Origin: Owenia fusiformis
Lineage: Eukaryota > Annelida > Polychaeta > Sabellida > Oweniidae
DNA: 64,000 nt
Assembly (NCBI GenBank): GCA_903813345.2
Contig: CAIIXF020000012.1
Span: 13,438,932-13,502,931 of the forward strand
Reading direction: 5' to 3'
How positions within the stretch are numbered: the stretch's first letter is position 1; every line of letters starts with the position of its first letter. The position numbers and the translations under genes are program-made. Below the pieces are notes generated by a model. The model did no database searches. It had not been told where the DNA came from and saw only the letters and a program-made list of their open reading frames with translations. Of this stretch, positions 12,625 to 23,111 are shown one piece after another.

Positions 12625-12724
12625 ATCTCAAATGGTCACATTATTTCAACAAATTAAGCAATATGGAGAAAACTCATCGAGAAATAAAGAAAAAATCAAG
12701 CTGAATAAAACAAAAACTCAAAAA

Positions 12725-12770
12725 GATACGAGGAAAACAGCAAAAGGGTTTCCATTTTTTTACTACCCTG
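12725..12770. mobile_element. Mariner right-end stub upstream of gene copy 3
   Basis: Only the last 45 bp or so of the element at 10717-11290 remain (GAGGAAAACAGC, then GGGTTTCCATTTTTT and ACCCTG before TA). It ends 78 bp before the ATG at 12849. Confidence 0.85.
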
Positions 12771-12848
12771 TACAATATAATACAGTTCGGAATCTGATTT
12801 ATTTTTTTAAAAAGAGATAGCTTACAGAACCACAAGAAAATCGAAAAA

Positions 12849-13796
12849 ATGATCACAATATTCATAAAATGTCTTAAGAGCTATAAGAAAATAATAATGT
12901 TTGCGATCATAATTATAACAGTTGTTCTTGTTTTGACAAGCTACAATGGTGCTAGAACAGATGATTTTCCAATAGATAAGATATTGACTTTAAAAACAAA
13001 ATTCATGATATCAGATGTCAAAATTGTAACGGCTGCAAATAGTGTATATTTTTCTGGACTCATTGAATTTGTTGCTTCAATCCATTACTGGGAACCAAAC
13101 ATGACTGTTATAGTCTACGATCTTGGATTACAACCAGAACAAAAGAAAGAAGCTGAAGGTTGGTGTAACGTTCAGATTAATGACTTGCCTCTTAACACAC
13201 CTGACCATATAAGGAAGGAAAGTAGGAAACGATATTCATGGAAAGCACTGGTACTACAAGACGCTGTCACAAAATATGGTGCCATATTTTATAGTGACGC
13301 TGGATCTGTAATACGAGCCCCCTTGGATCCGATAAAGAAACTGATTATTGCTGATGGTCATTTTTTCGTTCAGGGCCAGGATGAGGACATGACAACACTA
13401 TTGCACAAAGGAATGTATGCATACTTCAAAGTAAATGAAACACAATTGAAAGGAAAACGTAACTTTGCAGGAGGGACCCAAGGATACATACGTGGCGGCC
13501 TTGCTGAAAAACACATACTACGCCCTCTGGTGAAATGTTCTATTTCCCCAGAATGCATCACTCCAATAGGATCCTCTCTTCAGAACCATAGATTTGACCA
13601 ATCAGCACTCTCGATAATAATCTACACATCAGGAATAAAGATTCAACCTCACACTGAATTAATGATTACTTCACTGAACCAACTGAGCCGAAATCCATTT
13701 TTACCGAGTTCCAGAATCATTTGGACAGCTCGTCAATCGAGCAACAGTTATAGCAATCTAATTTGCAAAAAACAAACATATTTGGATAAAAAATAA
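12849..13796 (+). CDS. Type II membrane DUF1647-like putative glycosyltransferase, copy 3
   Basis: Uninterrupted 315-residue ORF, collinear with copy 1 and differing by scattered substitutions. The N-terminal anchor (IIMFAIIIITVVLVL) occupies about residues 15-29. DVKIVTAAN, EPNMTVIVYDLGL, WKALVLQDAV and YGAIFYSDAGS are all present, as are the C-terminal cysteines in VKCSISPEC and the NLIC segment. FKVNETQLKG adds a second NxT sequon missing from copy 1. Upstream 78 bp are shared with the other copies up to a mariner terminus. Most substitutions leave the predicted catalytic core unchanged, which suggests the copy is functional; this is inferred. Confidence 0.75.
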   Translation: MITIFIKCLKSYKKIIMFAIIIITVVLVLTSYNGARTDDFPIDKILTLKTKFMISDVKIVTAANSVYFSGLIEFVASIHYWEPNMTVIVYDLGLQPEQKKEAEGWCNVQINDLPLNTPDHIRKESRKRYSWKALVLQDAVTKYGAIFYSDAGSVIRAPLDPIKKLIIADGHFFVQGQDEDMTTLLHKGMYAYFKVNETQLKGKRNFAGGTQGYIRGGLAEKHILRPLVKCSISPECITPIGSSLQNHRFDQSALSIIIYTSGIKIQPHTELMITSLNQLSRNPFLPSSRIIWTARQSSNSYSNLICKKQTYLDKK

Positions 13797-13854
13797 TGTA
13801 CTCAGATAAGAATTAATGTTTCTTTTGAAGGACTAACTAAATACCAAGATGTAC

Positions 13855-14051
13855 ATTAGGCCCATAGCCAGGGGGGGGTTCGAGTGGACCCCCCTCCCTG
13901 GCCAAAAAATCTTTCAAAATCATGCAATTTTTCACTATTCTGAGCACTTTTTAAGTGATTTTGGCCATTTTTGGACCAAAATTGTCACAAGTGAACCCCC
14001 CTTGGAATTTTTCAAAATGTGAACCCCCTTGGCAAATTCTGGCTACAGGCC
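13855..14051. mobile_element. MITE with GGCC-TAGCCAGG ends, inserted 3' of copy 3
   Basis: TAGGCCCATAGCC at the left and GGCTACAGGCC at the right are inverted, each next to C/G-rich tracts (GGGGGGGG and GAACCCCC). Copies 1 and 4 have an uninterrupted GATGTA(C/A)GTGATTTAAAT here, so the insertion is specific to copy 3. Flanking TGTAC (13850) and TGTGC (14052) may be the target duplication. Confidence 0.82.
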
Positions 14052-14439
14052 TGTGCGTGACTTAAATAATTAAAAAACATTAAAACATACCTATGATGAT
14101 GTATAGTGCAAAGTGTACACAAGACAGCGGGCCAATATAAGTTTTGAAAAGCCCGCGTCCGCTAACTTTCTGAATGGTCAAGGCGCTGACGTCATAACCA
14201 ATCAATTGAAGATAAAACTGAGCAAGCCGTTTTTCTAAACTCATTTCAATCATTTTCAAACCATTTGTTTGTCAATTCTATAAGAAAATGGTACTCTCTG
14301 ACCAGTCTACATCATCATAGGTATGTTATAAATCGTTTATGTCACTATCGTGGCACATATACCCTCGGTTCTCAGAGATCAATGTCCCTCCCAAGGTCGG
14401 GCCATATATCACTGAGACCTCGGGCATATTACAAGACAA

Positions 14440-15230
14440 AGATGATCAAAGTAAAAAAAAACACTGAACATATTAAGCCTCTCTGGAGGATACTCAACAT
14501 ACAAATAGAAATGAAGGGCCTAAATAAAAACTTAATAAACCCCTTTGGCCATCTTGTATCAATAATTTTCACACATGAGTAGAGTCATTTTGCACAAATG
14601 CCATGCTTTAAACTCAAATGAGAATAATAAAAAAATTGGAAATAGTTGAATGAAAACAAGAGAGGAACAAATAGACTCACACATGAGTTCTACATGTTTT
14701 AATACACAAAAAACAGTCCAGTTAATTATATACAATATACGTGAAAGTGGTTAGAATTAAAGAAACTCATTTTGATAACCCACCCACACCCCTCCCCACA
14801 ATCCAAGGAGTTCCAAATGAGACTTCTTACTGACTTTTTAGACATAAACACAATAAGACATGAACTTGAAATATTTATGAGCAAATTCTAGAAGTAAAAG
14901 TGTGAGCAAACAATTAGAGATTCAGGATTGCTTATCATTGTTAAAAGTCATAAATTAAACCATTCATTGAGGCCTTGCTAACGGTTGTCATTTACAATAA
15001 CTAAATGCTGGCATATATATATCAGATACTTTCACTATCCTTCTTGAGTGTTTTTAAGATTTTAAATTAAATTGTGAAAATTCAAGGTTCTGATAAAATG
15101 CTCCATTTAGTTAACCAATCAAAACACTTATACACTCCCCCTTGGAGGTATAGATAGTTACTTGATTCATCCATACTCATTTCAATCATATATCCATCCA
15201 TTATATACTATACGAACAAAGCAATGATAA
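14440..15230. repeat. Cassette-flank repeat, copy 3
   Basis: Holds the CTCTGGAGGATACTCAACATAC block, AAACAGTCCAGTTAATTA, TTTTTAGACATAAACAC and CATTCATTGA blocks in the same order as 9340-10330. It lacks the stretch with CTCTGATTGGCTCGG. Confidence 0.78.
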
Positions 15231-15279
15231 TACAAGGCATTAACATGTAAAATGTCACCACCTGTCATTTGTTACTGAT

Positions 15280-15350
15280 GCTGGACACCAACCACCTTAC
15301 ACCAAACATCAACCAGAGAACACCAAACACCAACCACAGAACACCAGCCA
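15280..15350. repeat. ACCAAACACCAACCACAGAA minisatellite inside a dispersed repeat
   Basis: Short tandem copies of CACCAACCACAGAACACCAA, preceded by CATTTGTTACTGATGCTGG and followed by AACTGGTGGTGACATGATAA. The same arrangement occurs at 12045-12175 and 19075-19245. A diverged copy lies at 24868-24985. Confidence 0.75.
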
Positions 15351-15589
15351 CAAAAAATTTGGAGACTATAACTGGTGGTGACATGATAAACAGTTTGAAA
15401 CAATGATCTTAACAATAAATGTAACAACATCTTTGAACCATATATTTTAATATTTAAACCAATGACATATGTAGATGTCAAAATACAGATTCTGAGATTC
15501 TACTACTGATAACATGTTAATTATCAAAATGTAAAGGATGAAATTGGTAACACAACGCACTTATAAACCAGAACAACAGCAGCGCCAAA

Positions 15590-16740
15590 GCGTAGCGTAT
15601 ATCAAATATGAACAAAATCGCTCTGTTACTTTTTGAGTTATAATAAAAAATGTAAAATAACACACATAAAAATGGTGGCCATTTTTCAAAATGGTCCACT
15701 ACTCACCAAAGTTTTATTAGACAATGTACCATGCTTAAAGTATTCACATATCAAATATGAACAAAATCGCTATACTACTTTTCGAGTTATAGTTAAAAAT
15801 GTAAAAATGAGTCATTTTTTAAAATGGCTGCCTACTATCCGAAGTGTCATGAGACAGCGCGCAAGCTAATGAGTATTCACATATCAAATATGAACAAAAT
15901 CACTTCATTACTTTTCAAATTATAGTAAAAAACGTAAAAAGGTGGCCATTTTTCAAAATGGCCGCCAACTACCCAAAGTGTCATTAGACAGTGTGCCATG
16001 CTTATATTATATAAAATATGAACAAAATCGCCCAACTACTTTTGAGTTATAGTAAAATATGTAAAATAACACACGTAAAAATAGCGGACATTTTTCTAAA
16101 TGCCCTTTCTATGACCCAAAAGTCATTAGACATTGTGCCATGCTTAAAGTATTCAAATACCAAATATTTACAAAATCACTTCACTACTTTTTGAGTTACA
16201 GTAAAAAATTTTAAATAACACATGTACATGTAAAAATGGCGGCCATTTTTCAAAATAGCCATCTACTACCCAAAATGTCATTAGACATTGTGCCATGCTT
16301 AAAATATTCACATACCAAATATGAACATCATCACTCCACTATTTTTCAATTTACAGCAAAAATCGTTAAATGGCCTGCAAAGGCAGCCATTTTTCGAGAT
16401 GGCTGCCTTGATTTCTGCTATATTTACATTTCTAGCTTAATCAATGTCCTATATAACCTTTTTACATTTAAAACATATCGCTATTACAGTTTTACATGCA
16501 GTACCTAAATAACTGTAAAATCTGCACTAAAATGGCCGCCATTTTTAAATGAGCAGCCATTTTGGTTAATCGGCTTTCGATGAGAACTTCTACCGCCCTT
16601 GGGTATATGTGTACAAAATATGAACAAAATCGTGCCAACGGTATTTGTGTTATTGCCCGGACAGACAGACGGACGAATGTACGGATGTACTGACGGAGGC
16701 GTTCCCTATATCCCTCCGAACTTCGTTCAATGGGATACTA
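15590..16740. repeat. About 150-bp tandem array (AAATATGAACAAAATCG units) with GACAGACGGAC end
   Basis: AAATATGAACAAAATCG or a close variant recurs near 15604, 15756, 15887, 16015, 16164, 16317 and 16623. Units also share TTTTGAGTTATAGTAAAAA, GCCATTTTTCAAAATGG and GTCATTAGACA. The last unit runs into ACAGACAGACGGACGAATG and CCCTCCGAACTTCG. A similar ending (AGACAGACAAACGAATGAAC, TTCGGTGGGATAA) occurs at 31448-31520. Confidence 0.82.
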
Positions 16741-16780
16741 AAGAAAAAAATCAAGCTGAATAAAATAAAAACTCAAAATG

Positions 16781-16826
16781 ATATGAGGAAAACAGCATAA
16801 GGGTTTCCATTTTTTTTACTACCCTG
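16781..16826. mobile_element. Mariner right-end stub upstream of gene copy 4
   Basis: The same 45-bp terminus as at 12725-12770 (GAGGAAAACAGCATAAGGG to ACCCTG, then TA). It lies 77 bp before the ATG at 16904 and directly follows the tandem array. Confidence 0.83.
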
Positions 16827-16903
16827 TATAATACAATATAGTTCGTCATTGGATTTTTTTTTTTTTAAAGAGATAGCTTACAGAACCATGAGCAAATCCA
16901 AAA

Positions 16904-17842
16904 ATGATCACAATATTCATAAAATGTCTTGAGAGCTATAAGAAAATAATAATGTTTGCGATCATAATTGTAACAGTTGTTCTTGTTTTGACATGCTACA
17001 ATGGTGCAAGAACAGATGATTTTCCAGTGGATAAGATATCGACTTTAAAAACAAAATTCATGATATCAGATGTCAAAATTGTAACGGCTGCAAATAGTCT
17101 ATATTTTTCTGGACTCATTGAATTTGTTGCTTCTATTCATTATTGGGAACCAAACATGACTGTTATAGTCTACGATCTTGGATTACAACCAGAACAAAAG
17201 AAAGAAGCTGAAGGTTGGTGTAATGTTCAGATTAATGACTTGCCTCTTAACACACCTGACCATATAAGGAAGGAAAGTAGAAAACGATATTCATGGAAAG
17301 CGCTGGTACTACAAGATGCTGTCACGAAATATGGTGCCATATTTTATAGTGACGCTGGATCTGTAATACGAGCCCCCTTGGATCCGATAAAGAAACTGAT
17401 TATTGCTGATGGTCATTTTTTCGTTCAGGGCCAGGGTGTGGACATGACAACATTTTTGCACAAAGGAATGTATGCATATTTCAAAGTAAATGAAACACAA
17501 TTGAAAGGAAAACCTAACTTTGCAGGAGGCGTCCAAGGATACGTACGTGGCGGCCTTGCTGAAAAACACATACTACACCCTCTGGTAAAATGTTCTATAT
17601 CCCCAGAATGCATCACTCCAATAGGATCCTCTCTTGAAAACCACAGATTTGACCAATCAGCACTCTCGATAATAATCTACACATCGGAAATAAAGATTCA
17701 GCCTCACACTGAATTGTTGATTACTTCACTGAACCAACTGAGCGAAAATCCATTTTTACCAAGTTCGAGAATCATTTGGACAGCTCGTCAATCAAGCAAC
17801 AGCTATAGCAATCGAATTTGCAAAAAAACAATCGTATCTTGA
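16904..17842 (+). CDS. Type II membrane DUF1647-like putative glycosyltransferase, copy 4
   Basis: A 312-residue ORF collinear with copies 1 and 3. Membrane anchor, DVKIVTAAN, EPNMTVIVYDLGL, WKALVLQDAV and YGAIFYSDAGS are intact. One extra A in a run near 17820 shifts the frame for the last residues. The paralogues' KKTYLDKK-type end becomes KKTIVS, and the new stop is three residues earlier. The change is outside the predicted catalytic part and may be tolerated. The AATGAAACACAATTG stretch with a NET sequon is shared with copy 3, so copies 3 and 4 appear to be the closest pair. Confidence 0.74.
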   Translation: MITIFIKCLESYKKIIMFAIIIVTVVLVLTCYNGARTDDFPVDKISTLKTKFMISDVKIVTAANSLYFSGLIEFVASIHYWEPNMTVIVYDLGLQPEQKKEAEGWCNVQINDLPLNTPDHIRKESRKRYSWKALVLQDAVTKYGAIFYSDAGSVIRAPLDPIKKLIIADGHFFVQGQGVDMTTFLHKGMYAYFKVNETQLKGKPNFAGGVQGYVRGGLAEKHILHPLVKCSISPECITPIGSSLENHRFDQSALSIIIYTSEIKIQPHTELLITSLNQLSENPFLPSSRIIWTARQSSNSYSNRICKKTIVS

Positions 17843-17949
17843 TAAAAAATGATGTACTCGGATAAGAATTAATGTTTCTTTTGGAGGACTTCCAAAATAC
17901 AAAGATGTACGTGATTTAAATAAAAAACAATATTAAACATAGACTTGAC

Positions 17950-19310
17950 TATGACTGACTTGATCATGCCTAGAGTCATTTTGCACAAATCCCATGTTTT
18001 AAAATCAAATGAAAATAGAAACAAATTGAAAAAAGTTGAATGAAAACAAGAGAGGAACGAATAGACTCACACATGAAATGAACACTTTAAAGTACTGCAT
18101 GTTTTAATATACAAAAGAACAGTCCAGTTAATTACTGTATATACAATATACATATATGAGTGAACGTGGATAAAATTAAAGAAACAGATTTTGATAGTGC
18201 ACCCACACCCCTCCCTACAATCTAAAGAGTTCCAAATGAGATTTCTAACTGACTTTTTAGACATAAACACAATAAGACATGAACTTGAAAATTTTATGAG
18301 CAAAGGACGATTCTCGGTTTGGAGAACGAAGTTCATCAATCTAAATGAGCATTATCCCTGCTTCGGACAGATTTGATTTTTTACATAATATAGATTTGAA
18401 TGTCTTCTTTTAAATAGTCATAATTTAATTTGGGTAATATTTCTAGATTTTTTGCAAAAAATTATAAGTGCAGTACACTGATGAACTTCTTTCCCCAAAT
18501 CGAGACTTGTATTTTATTGAATCGGTCTAATTGAGCGTTACCCCTGCTTCAGACCAATTTGTCATTTTTACATCTTGTAGATTTAAATGCCCTCTTTTGA
18601 ATATTCATAGTTTAATTTGGGTAATATTTCTATATTTTTCATGAAAAAATTATTAGCCCAGGAGACTGTTCTCCAAACCGAGAATCGTACTTTCTTGAAG
18701 TAAAAATGTGAGCAAACAATTAGAGATTCATGATTGCTTATCATTGTTAAAAGTCATAAATTAAACCATTCATTGCTTAGAAGCTTACCAGTTGTCATTA
18801 CAATATCTAAATGCTGGCATATATCTATCAGATACTTTCACTATCCTTCTTGAGTGTTTTTTAAGATTTTAAATCAAATTGTGAAAATTCAATGTTCTGA
18901 TAAAATCCTCTATTTAGTTAACCAATCAAAACACTAATACACTCCCCCTTGGAGGTATAGATAGTGACATGTACTTGATTCATCCATACTCATTTCATTC
19001 ATATATCCATTCATTACAAACTCTACAAAGCAATAATCATACAAGGCATTAACATGTAGAATGTCACCACCCACCATTTGTTACAGATGCTGGATACCAA
19101 CCATCTTACACCAAACACCAACAACAGAACACCAAACACCAACCACAGAACACCAAATACCAACCACAGAACACCAACCACAAAGCACCAGCCACAAAAA
19201 ATTTGGAGACTATAACTGGTGGTGACATGATAAACAGTTTAAAACAATGATCTAAACAATAAATGTAACAACATCTTTGAACCATATATTTTAAGGTTTG
19301 TAACAGGGAC
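17950..19310. repeat. Cassette-flank repeat, copy 4, with 18307-18688 insertion
   Basis: Follows gene copy 4 in the same order as after copies 1 and 3: GAGTCATTTTGCACAAAT, AACAGTCCAGTTAATTA, TTTTTAGACATAAACAC, CATTCATTGCTTAGAAGC, ACACTCCCCCTTGGAGG, then the CACCAACCACAGAA minisatellite (19094-19195). Confidence 0.82.
18307..18688. mobile_element. TIR element with an internal tandem repeat
   Basis: ACGATTCTCGGTTTGGAGAAC at the left is inverted at the right (GTTCTCCAAACCGAGAATCGT). The other spacer copies read GAGCAAATTCTAGAAGTAAA with nothing between, which defines the insertion. Inside, a unit of about 190 bp (TGAGC(A/G)TTA(T/C)CCCTGCTTC, then TTTAATTTGGGTAATATTTC) occurs twice in direct order. 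No transposase. Confidence 0.82.
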
Positions 19311-19729
19311 ATACAGATTCAATAAAATACAGATTCAAACTCTCAAAAACAGTTATTAATTATTATCAAAATTGCTGTACATGTAAAATGATGTGAAGGA
19401 TGAAGTTGGTAACACTGTGTCAACATACCAATAAATAAACATATTTCTTCAATTTTCACATCCAGTGTCTCATTACCTGTTAACAAATTAGTTTTTCCAT
19501 TCCATTTTTCTGTTACATTCTTTTGTCATTCCATCCATTTCTCATGTCATTCCTTTTCCATTTTAAAACCTAACTGTTAACAAATTCACATCTAAGTTGT
19601 TGGCAATCTCCTTTACTTAGTTCACTTTTCTTTTCCTTGTCCATTTAAAACATGTGTGTTTTATTTGATATCAATCATGCGAGTGATGCATTAATAAAAC
19701 CCTTGACATCAACCCAGTACTTTTTAAGA
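19311..19729. other. No gene seen
   Basis: AT-rich spacer with no open frame of note, no inverted repeat and no recognisable RNA. Confidence 0.5.
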
Positions 19730-20280
19730 ACTTTCTGCAACCTTTTTATTCACTTTTTATAACTTTTCTGCAACTTTATCCAGAAGTTTATCACAAATAA
19801 ATCTATATGTCTAAAGTTTGCATGTTGACATGATCTAAGAGTGGATACACTGGTGTGTACAATGCATGTCTCTTACAAATAACACTTAAATCCACTCTTA
19901 AAGACTTCATGCTTTGAACGTTGGGGTCTTTAAAAGTTCCCATAGATGTCTATGGCAAATTAGTTGAACCATTGACTCCATACTCCTTTGACCACACAGT
20001 ATACAACAAGCACTAGATCAATTTTTGAAAGGTTTATTTTTATTATGACATTTTGTGAACAATTATTTAATTCAATAGACAGCAAAAGAGGGAGGAGATC
20101 AAGTTGAGCCTTTAAATTTTTAACATACAGTAATTGTTACCTTCTTTGTTATTTTAAGTCTCCTCAAGCCTTTTAAGTCCCATGAATAAAATCTCAAATG
20201 GTCACATTATTTCAACAAATTAAGCAATATGGAGAAAAATCATCAAGAAATAAAGAAAAAAGTAAAGCAGAATAAAAACT
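19730..20280. repeat. Orphan 5' cassette flank without a gene
   Basis: Matches 12185-12720, the sequence upstream of gene copy 3, including AGAAGTTTATCACAAATAAATC, ATCTAAGAGTGGATACAC and CAAATGGTCACATTATTTC. It stops at AGAATAAAAACTCAAAA, where the copy 3 lineage continues into the mariner stub and gene. No fifth gene follows. Confidence 0.78.
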
Positions 20281-21003
20281 CAAAACTGTATGCAAAAATG
20301 CAAAAATCATCATAAATTACATGATTTCAGTGAGAAAGGTGATTAAAGAAGCATGATTTCATTACATTTAAAGCAAGGGTGTCTAAGTATAGCTTACCAG
20401 ATAATTTCAAGGTAGAATTTAATACCCCCTAGCTTATAATTTCAAGTTGAATCTGTGCATGTAATCAAATTAGGGTTTAAGAAACTGCTTCTGTAATCAG
20501 AATTGTTCAAGTGTTTTAATGTTTACTTAAATGCTAAATAGTGAAATAAGCATTTTGTGAAAACATGCTGTACCATTAAACTCTTTTAACTTCAGTCATA
20601 TTTAAATTGATTATAAAACATGATTTACCTTGAATTCAATTTCACAACTGAAAAGTGCCCCGAAAAGAGCTAGGATAAATGTTATTGTAAGGCCATTTTA
20701 AAATGTAGATATAAGCTGGATTATACATTTAATCCAATTTTCTCAACATTCCAAATGGAATTTTTAAACTATTCTTTCCATATTTGGATATACTTCCATT
20801 ACACTGACCTCTTATTTTTCATGTATTGATATTTTCAGATATGGATTTCATATTTTTTAACTTCAAAAAATAGATAGACCATAGTTTTGTGAAAAAATAT
20901 TAAATTCCAAAATAATACGGTTACATTTCATGTAGATTTCCATGTAGCATTTATTCATCTGTAGAAGCTTCAGATAATGCATAGTATTTTACTATTTGTG
21001 TGT
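20281..21003. other. No gene seen
   Basis: AT-rich sequence with no supported ORF or RNA, between the array end and the 42-bp minisatellite. Confidence 0.5.
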
Positions 21004-21905
21004 AAAGTAGTTCTGATTTACTGCTTTCTATTTTCCTATTTCTGATTCACTATTTTGTATTTTCTTTTTTCTGTATAGTAGTTCTGATTTACTGCTTAGC
21101 ATTTTCCTTTTTGAGTACAGTAGTTCGGATTTACTGCAAAGTATTTTCCTCTTTGTGTACAGTAGTTCTGATTCACTGCTTAGTATTTTCCTCTTTGTGT
21201 ACAGTAATTCGGATTTACTACAAAGTATTTTCCTCTTTGTGTACAAAAGTTCAGATTTACTGCAAAGTATTTTCCTCTTTGTGTGCAGTAGTTCTGATTT
21301 ACTGCAAAGTATTTTCCTCTTTGTATACAGTAGTTCTGATTTACTGCAAAGTATTTTCCACTGAGTATAGTAGTTCTGATTTACTACAAAGTATTTTCCT
21401 ATTTGTGTACAGTAGTTCGGATTTACTGCAAAGTATTTTCCTTTTGGTGTACAGTAATTTCGGATTTTATGCAAAGTATTTTCCTCTTTGTGTACAGTAG
21501 TTCGGATTTACTGCTTAGGATTTTCTTCTTTGTACATAGTAGCTCCGATTTACTGCAAAGTATTTTCCTATTTGTGCATAATAGTTCTGATTTACTGCAA
21601 AGTATTTTCCTATTTGTGCATAGTGGTTCTGATTTACTGCAAAGTATTTTCCTATTTGTGCATAGTGGTTCTGATTTACTGCAAAGTATTTTCCTATTTG
21701 TGCATAGTAGCTCTGATTTACTGCAAAGTATTTTCCTATTTGTGCATAGTGGTTCTGATTTACTGCAAAGTATTTTCCTATTTGTGCATAGTGGTTCCGA
21801 TTTACTGCAAAGTATTTTCCTATTTGTGCATAGTGGTTCCGATTTACTGCATACTATTTTCCTATTTGTGTATAGCAGTTCCTATTTACTGTTTGGCACT
21901 TTATT
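21004..21905. repeat. 42-bp minisatellite, about 21 units
   Basis: Units contain GTACAGTAGTTCTGATTTACTG, then CAAAGTATTTTCCT. Starts at 21115, 21157 and 21199 are exactly 42 bp apart. Early units (to about 21110) are degenerate. The later block (21540-21860) is nearly uniform and uses GTGCATAGTGG instead of GTGTACAGTAG, a sign of recent homogenisation. Because 42 is a multiple of 3, stop-free frames of 129-176 codons appear on both strands; they are periodic 14-residue artefacts. Confidence 0.95.
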
Positions 21906-22214
21906 TTTCTAAATGTAGTTCAAGATCTGTGCCATTTTCTACAGTGCATGTTGTAATTCCACATAAAATTCAAATAATGAACCACATGACACTTTCTTCT
22001 AGAAAAAACATTTGGTAGTACCACAAACTACTTTGTTAATTTATCACATATTTGTTAGCAGTTTCAGATTTGTATTTCAAGATGTATGTAAGACTATTAA
22101 ATACCCTTAGTATCATACAAGTGACATCTATCTTTGATGTAGAATCAAAAATCTGCAATTCGTATCATTCCAGAATCCTAAATTCTATCACAGTAAAAGT
22201 TGTATACCCAAAAG

Positions 22215-22435
22215 TCACTATCTCCTTCAAGAAAGGTCACCAATTTATATTCCTTACCTGACTAATCTGGGCCTACGATTTACCAAGAACACTTCAATAG
22301 GGGTCAACAATTTGTCCAGTTCACCTCTGTAGGGTTCAACAATTTATATTTCCTACCTGACTCCTGATATGCGGCATAAAATGTATCCAGTTTACGTCTC
22401 TAGGGGTTAACAATTTGTATTGTTAGTACCTCAGT
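22215..22435. repeat. About 95-bp degenerate repeat carrying copies of a myosin exon end
   Basis: GGGGTCAACAATTT and TTCCTTACCTGACTAA recur near 22250, 22310-22360 and 22400, and again at 23150-23260. The last copy overlaps the real 3' end of the MYO18A-like exon at 23250 (minus strand). The two halves are separated by the Crypton-type ORF and palindrome. Confidence 0.6.
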
Positions 22436-22535
22436 TGAAATACTCGATTTTGATTGGTCAACGAGCGGTGAATAATTTTAACTGTACACCGCGCAATGCA
22501 TTGCCGGTGAATAATATTCCCAGCATTCCGCTAAA

Positions 22536-23111
22536 ATGACGTCATTATCAGACGATAAAATGGCCGCCGCTAGCACTAGCCGTTTCAAAAATGTTGAAGA
22601 TGAGGATATTATTAGTATCTTAGAGAGTAAAGACAGTCAAAATACGAAGAAAAATCTAAAACTTTGTACAAAGCTTTTAGTGGACTTCGCCCAGGAGAGT
22701 AATTTGACTCCATTGAGTGAACTTACTGCCGTGGCAGATGTAGATAATTTTTTGAAAAAGTTTTACGTTGGTATTAGAAAAAAAGACGGTGGACTTTATA
22801 AGTTGAAATCATTTCAGCTTCTTAAATGGGGAGTGGCACGATACATCAGAGAGACACTTAAGATGGACATTACCAAATCTGAATTCAAGGCATCAAACGA
22901 TGTTTTCAAAGCGATGGTTGTGGAACTGCAGAAGTCAGGAAAAGGTAAAACCACCCACAAACCTGTGTTGTGTTCAAGGGTCAGTAAAATCTCAGATATT
23001 CTTCGGACTAACAAAACAATTATAGACCTCTCCATTCGGTTTACTGTCAAAATTATATCCCTCGACTGTAAACCTCGACCTACGGTCTCGGTTTACAGTC
23101 TCGGGATATAA
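22536..23111 (+). pseudogene. Crypton-type (tyrosine recombinase-derived) N-terminal domain, 3'-truncated
   Basis: ORF of 191 codons. Residues 1-145 or so look like the N-terminal domain found before the tyrosine-recombinase core in Crypton-derived animal proteins (KIAA1958/ZMYM type). Landmarks are FLKKFYVGIRKKDGGLY near 67-83, FQLLKWGVARYIRE near 87-100 and FKAMVVELQKSGKGK. The catalytic R..H-R-H/Y core is absent. The ORF runs into a palindrome at 23017, and the last 30 or so residues are encoded by palindrome arm. TTGATTGGTCA at 22450 and TGACGTCA overlapping the start region are promoter-like. It is a fragment of a mobile or domesticated Crypton; family recall only. Confidence 0.6.

Noticed and set aside
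8772-17616. Minus-strand ORFs opposite the glycosyltransferase-like genes (MMHSGEIEHFTRG type)
   Set aside because: They recur because the sense genes are paralogues; no features of their own.
8245-17842. Claim that the glycosyltransferase-like array also lies within a myosin intron
   Set aside because: Likely if the myosin tail continues to the left, but no downstream exon is visible, so it is not asserted.
21004-21905. CRISPR-like regular repeat array
   Set aside because: Units are contiguous with no unique spacers, and the context is eukaryotic.
21028-22018. Long ORFs on both strands (129-176 codons)
   Set aside because: Products of a 42-bp tandem repeat; the same 14-residue period is open in several frames.
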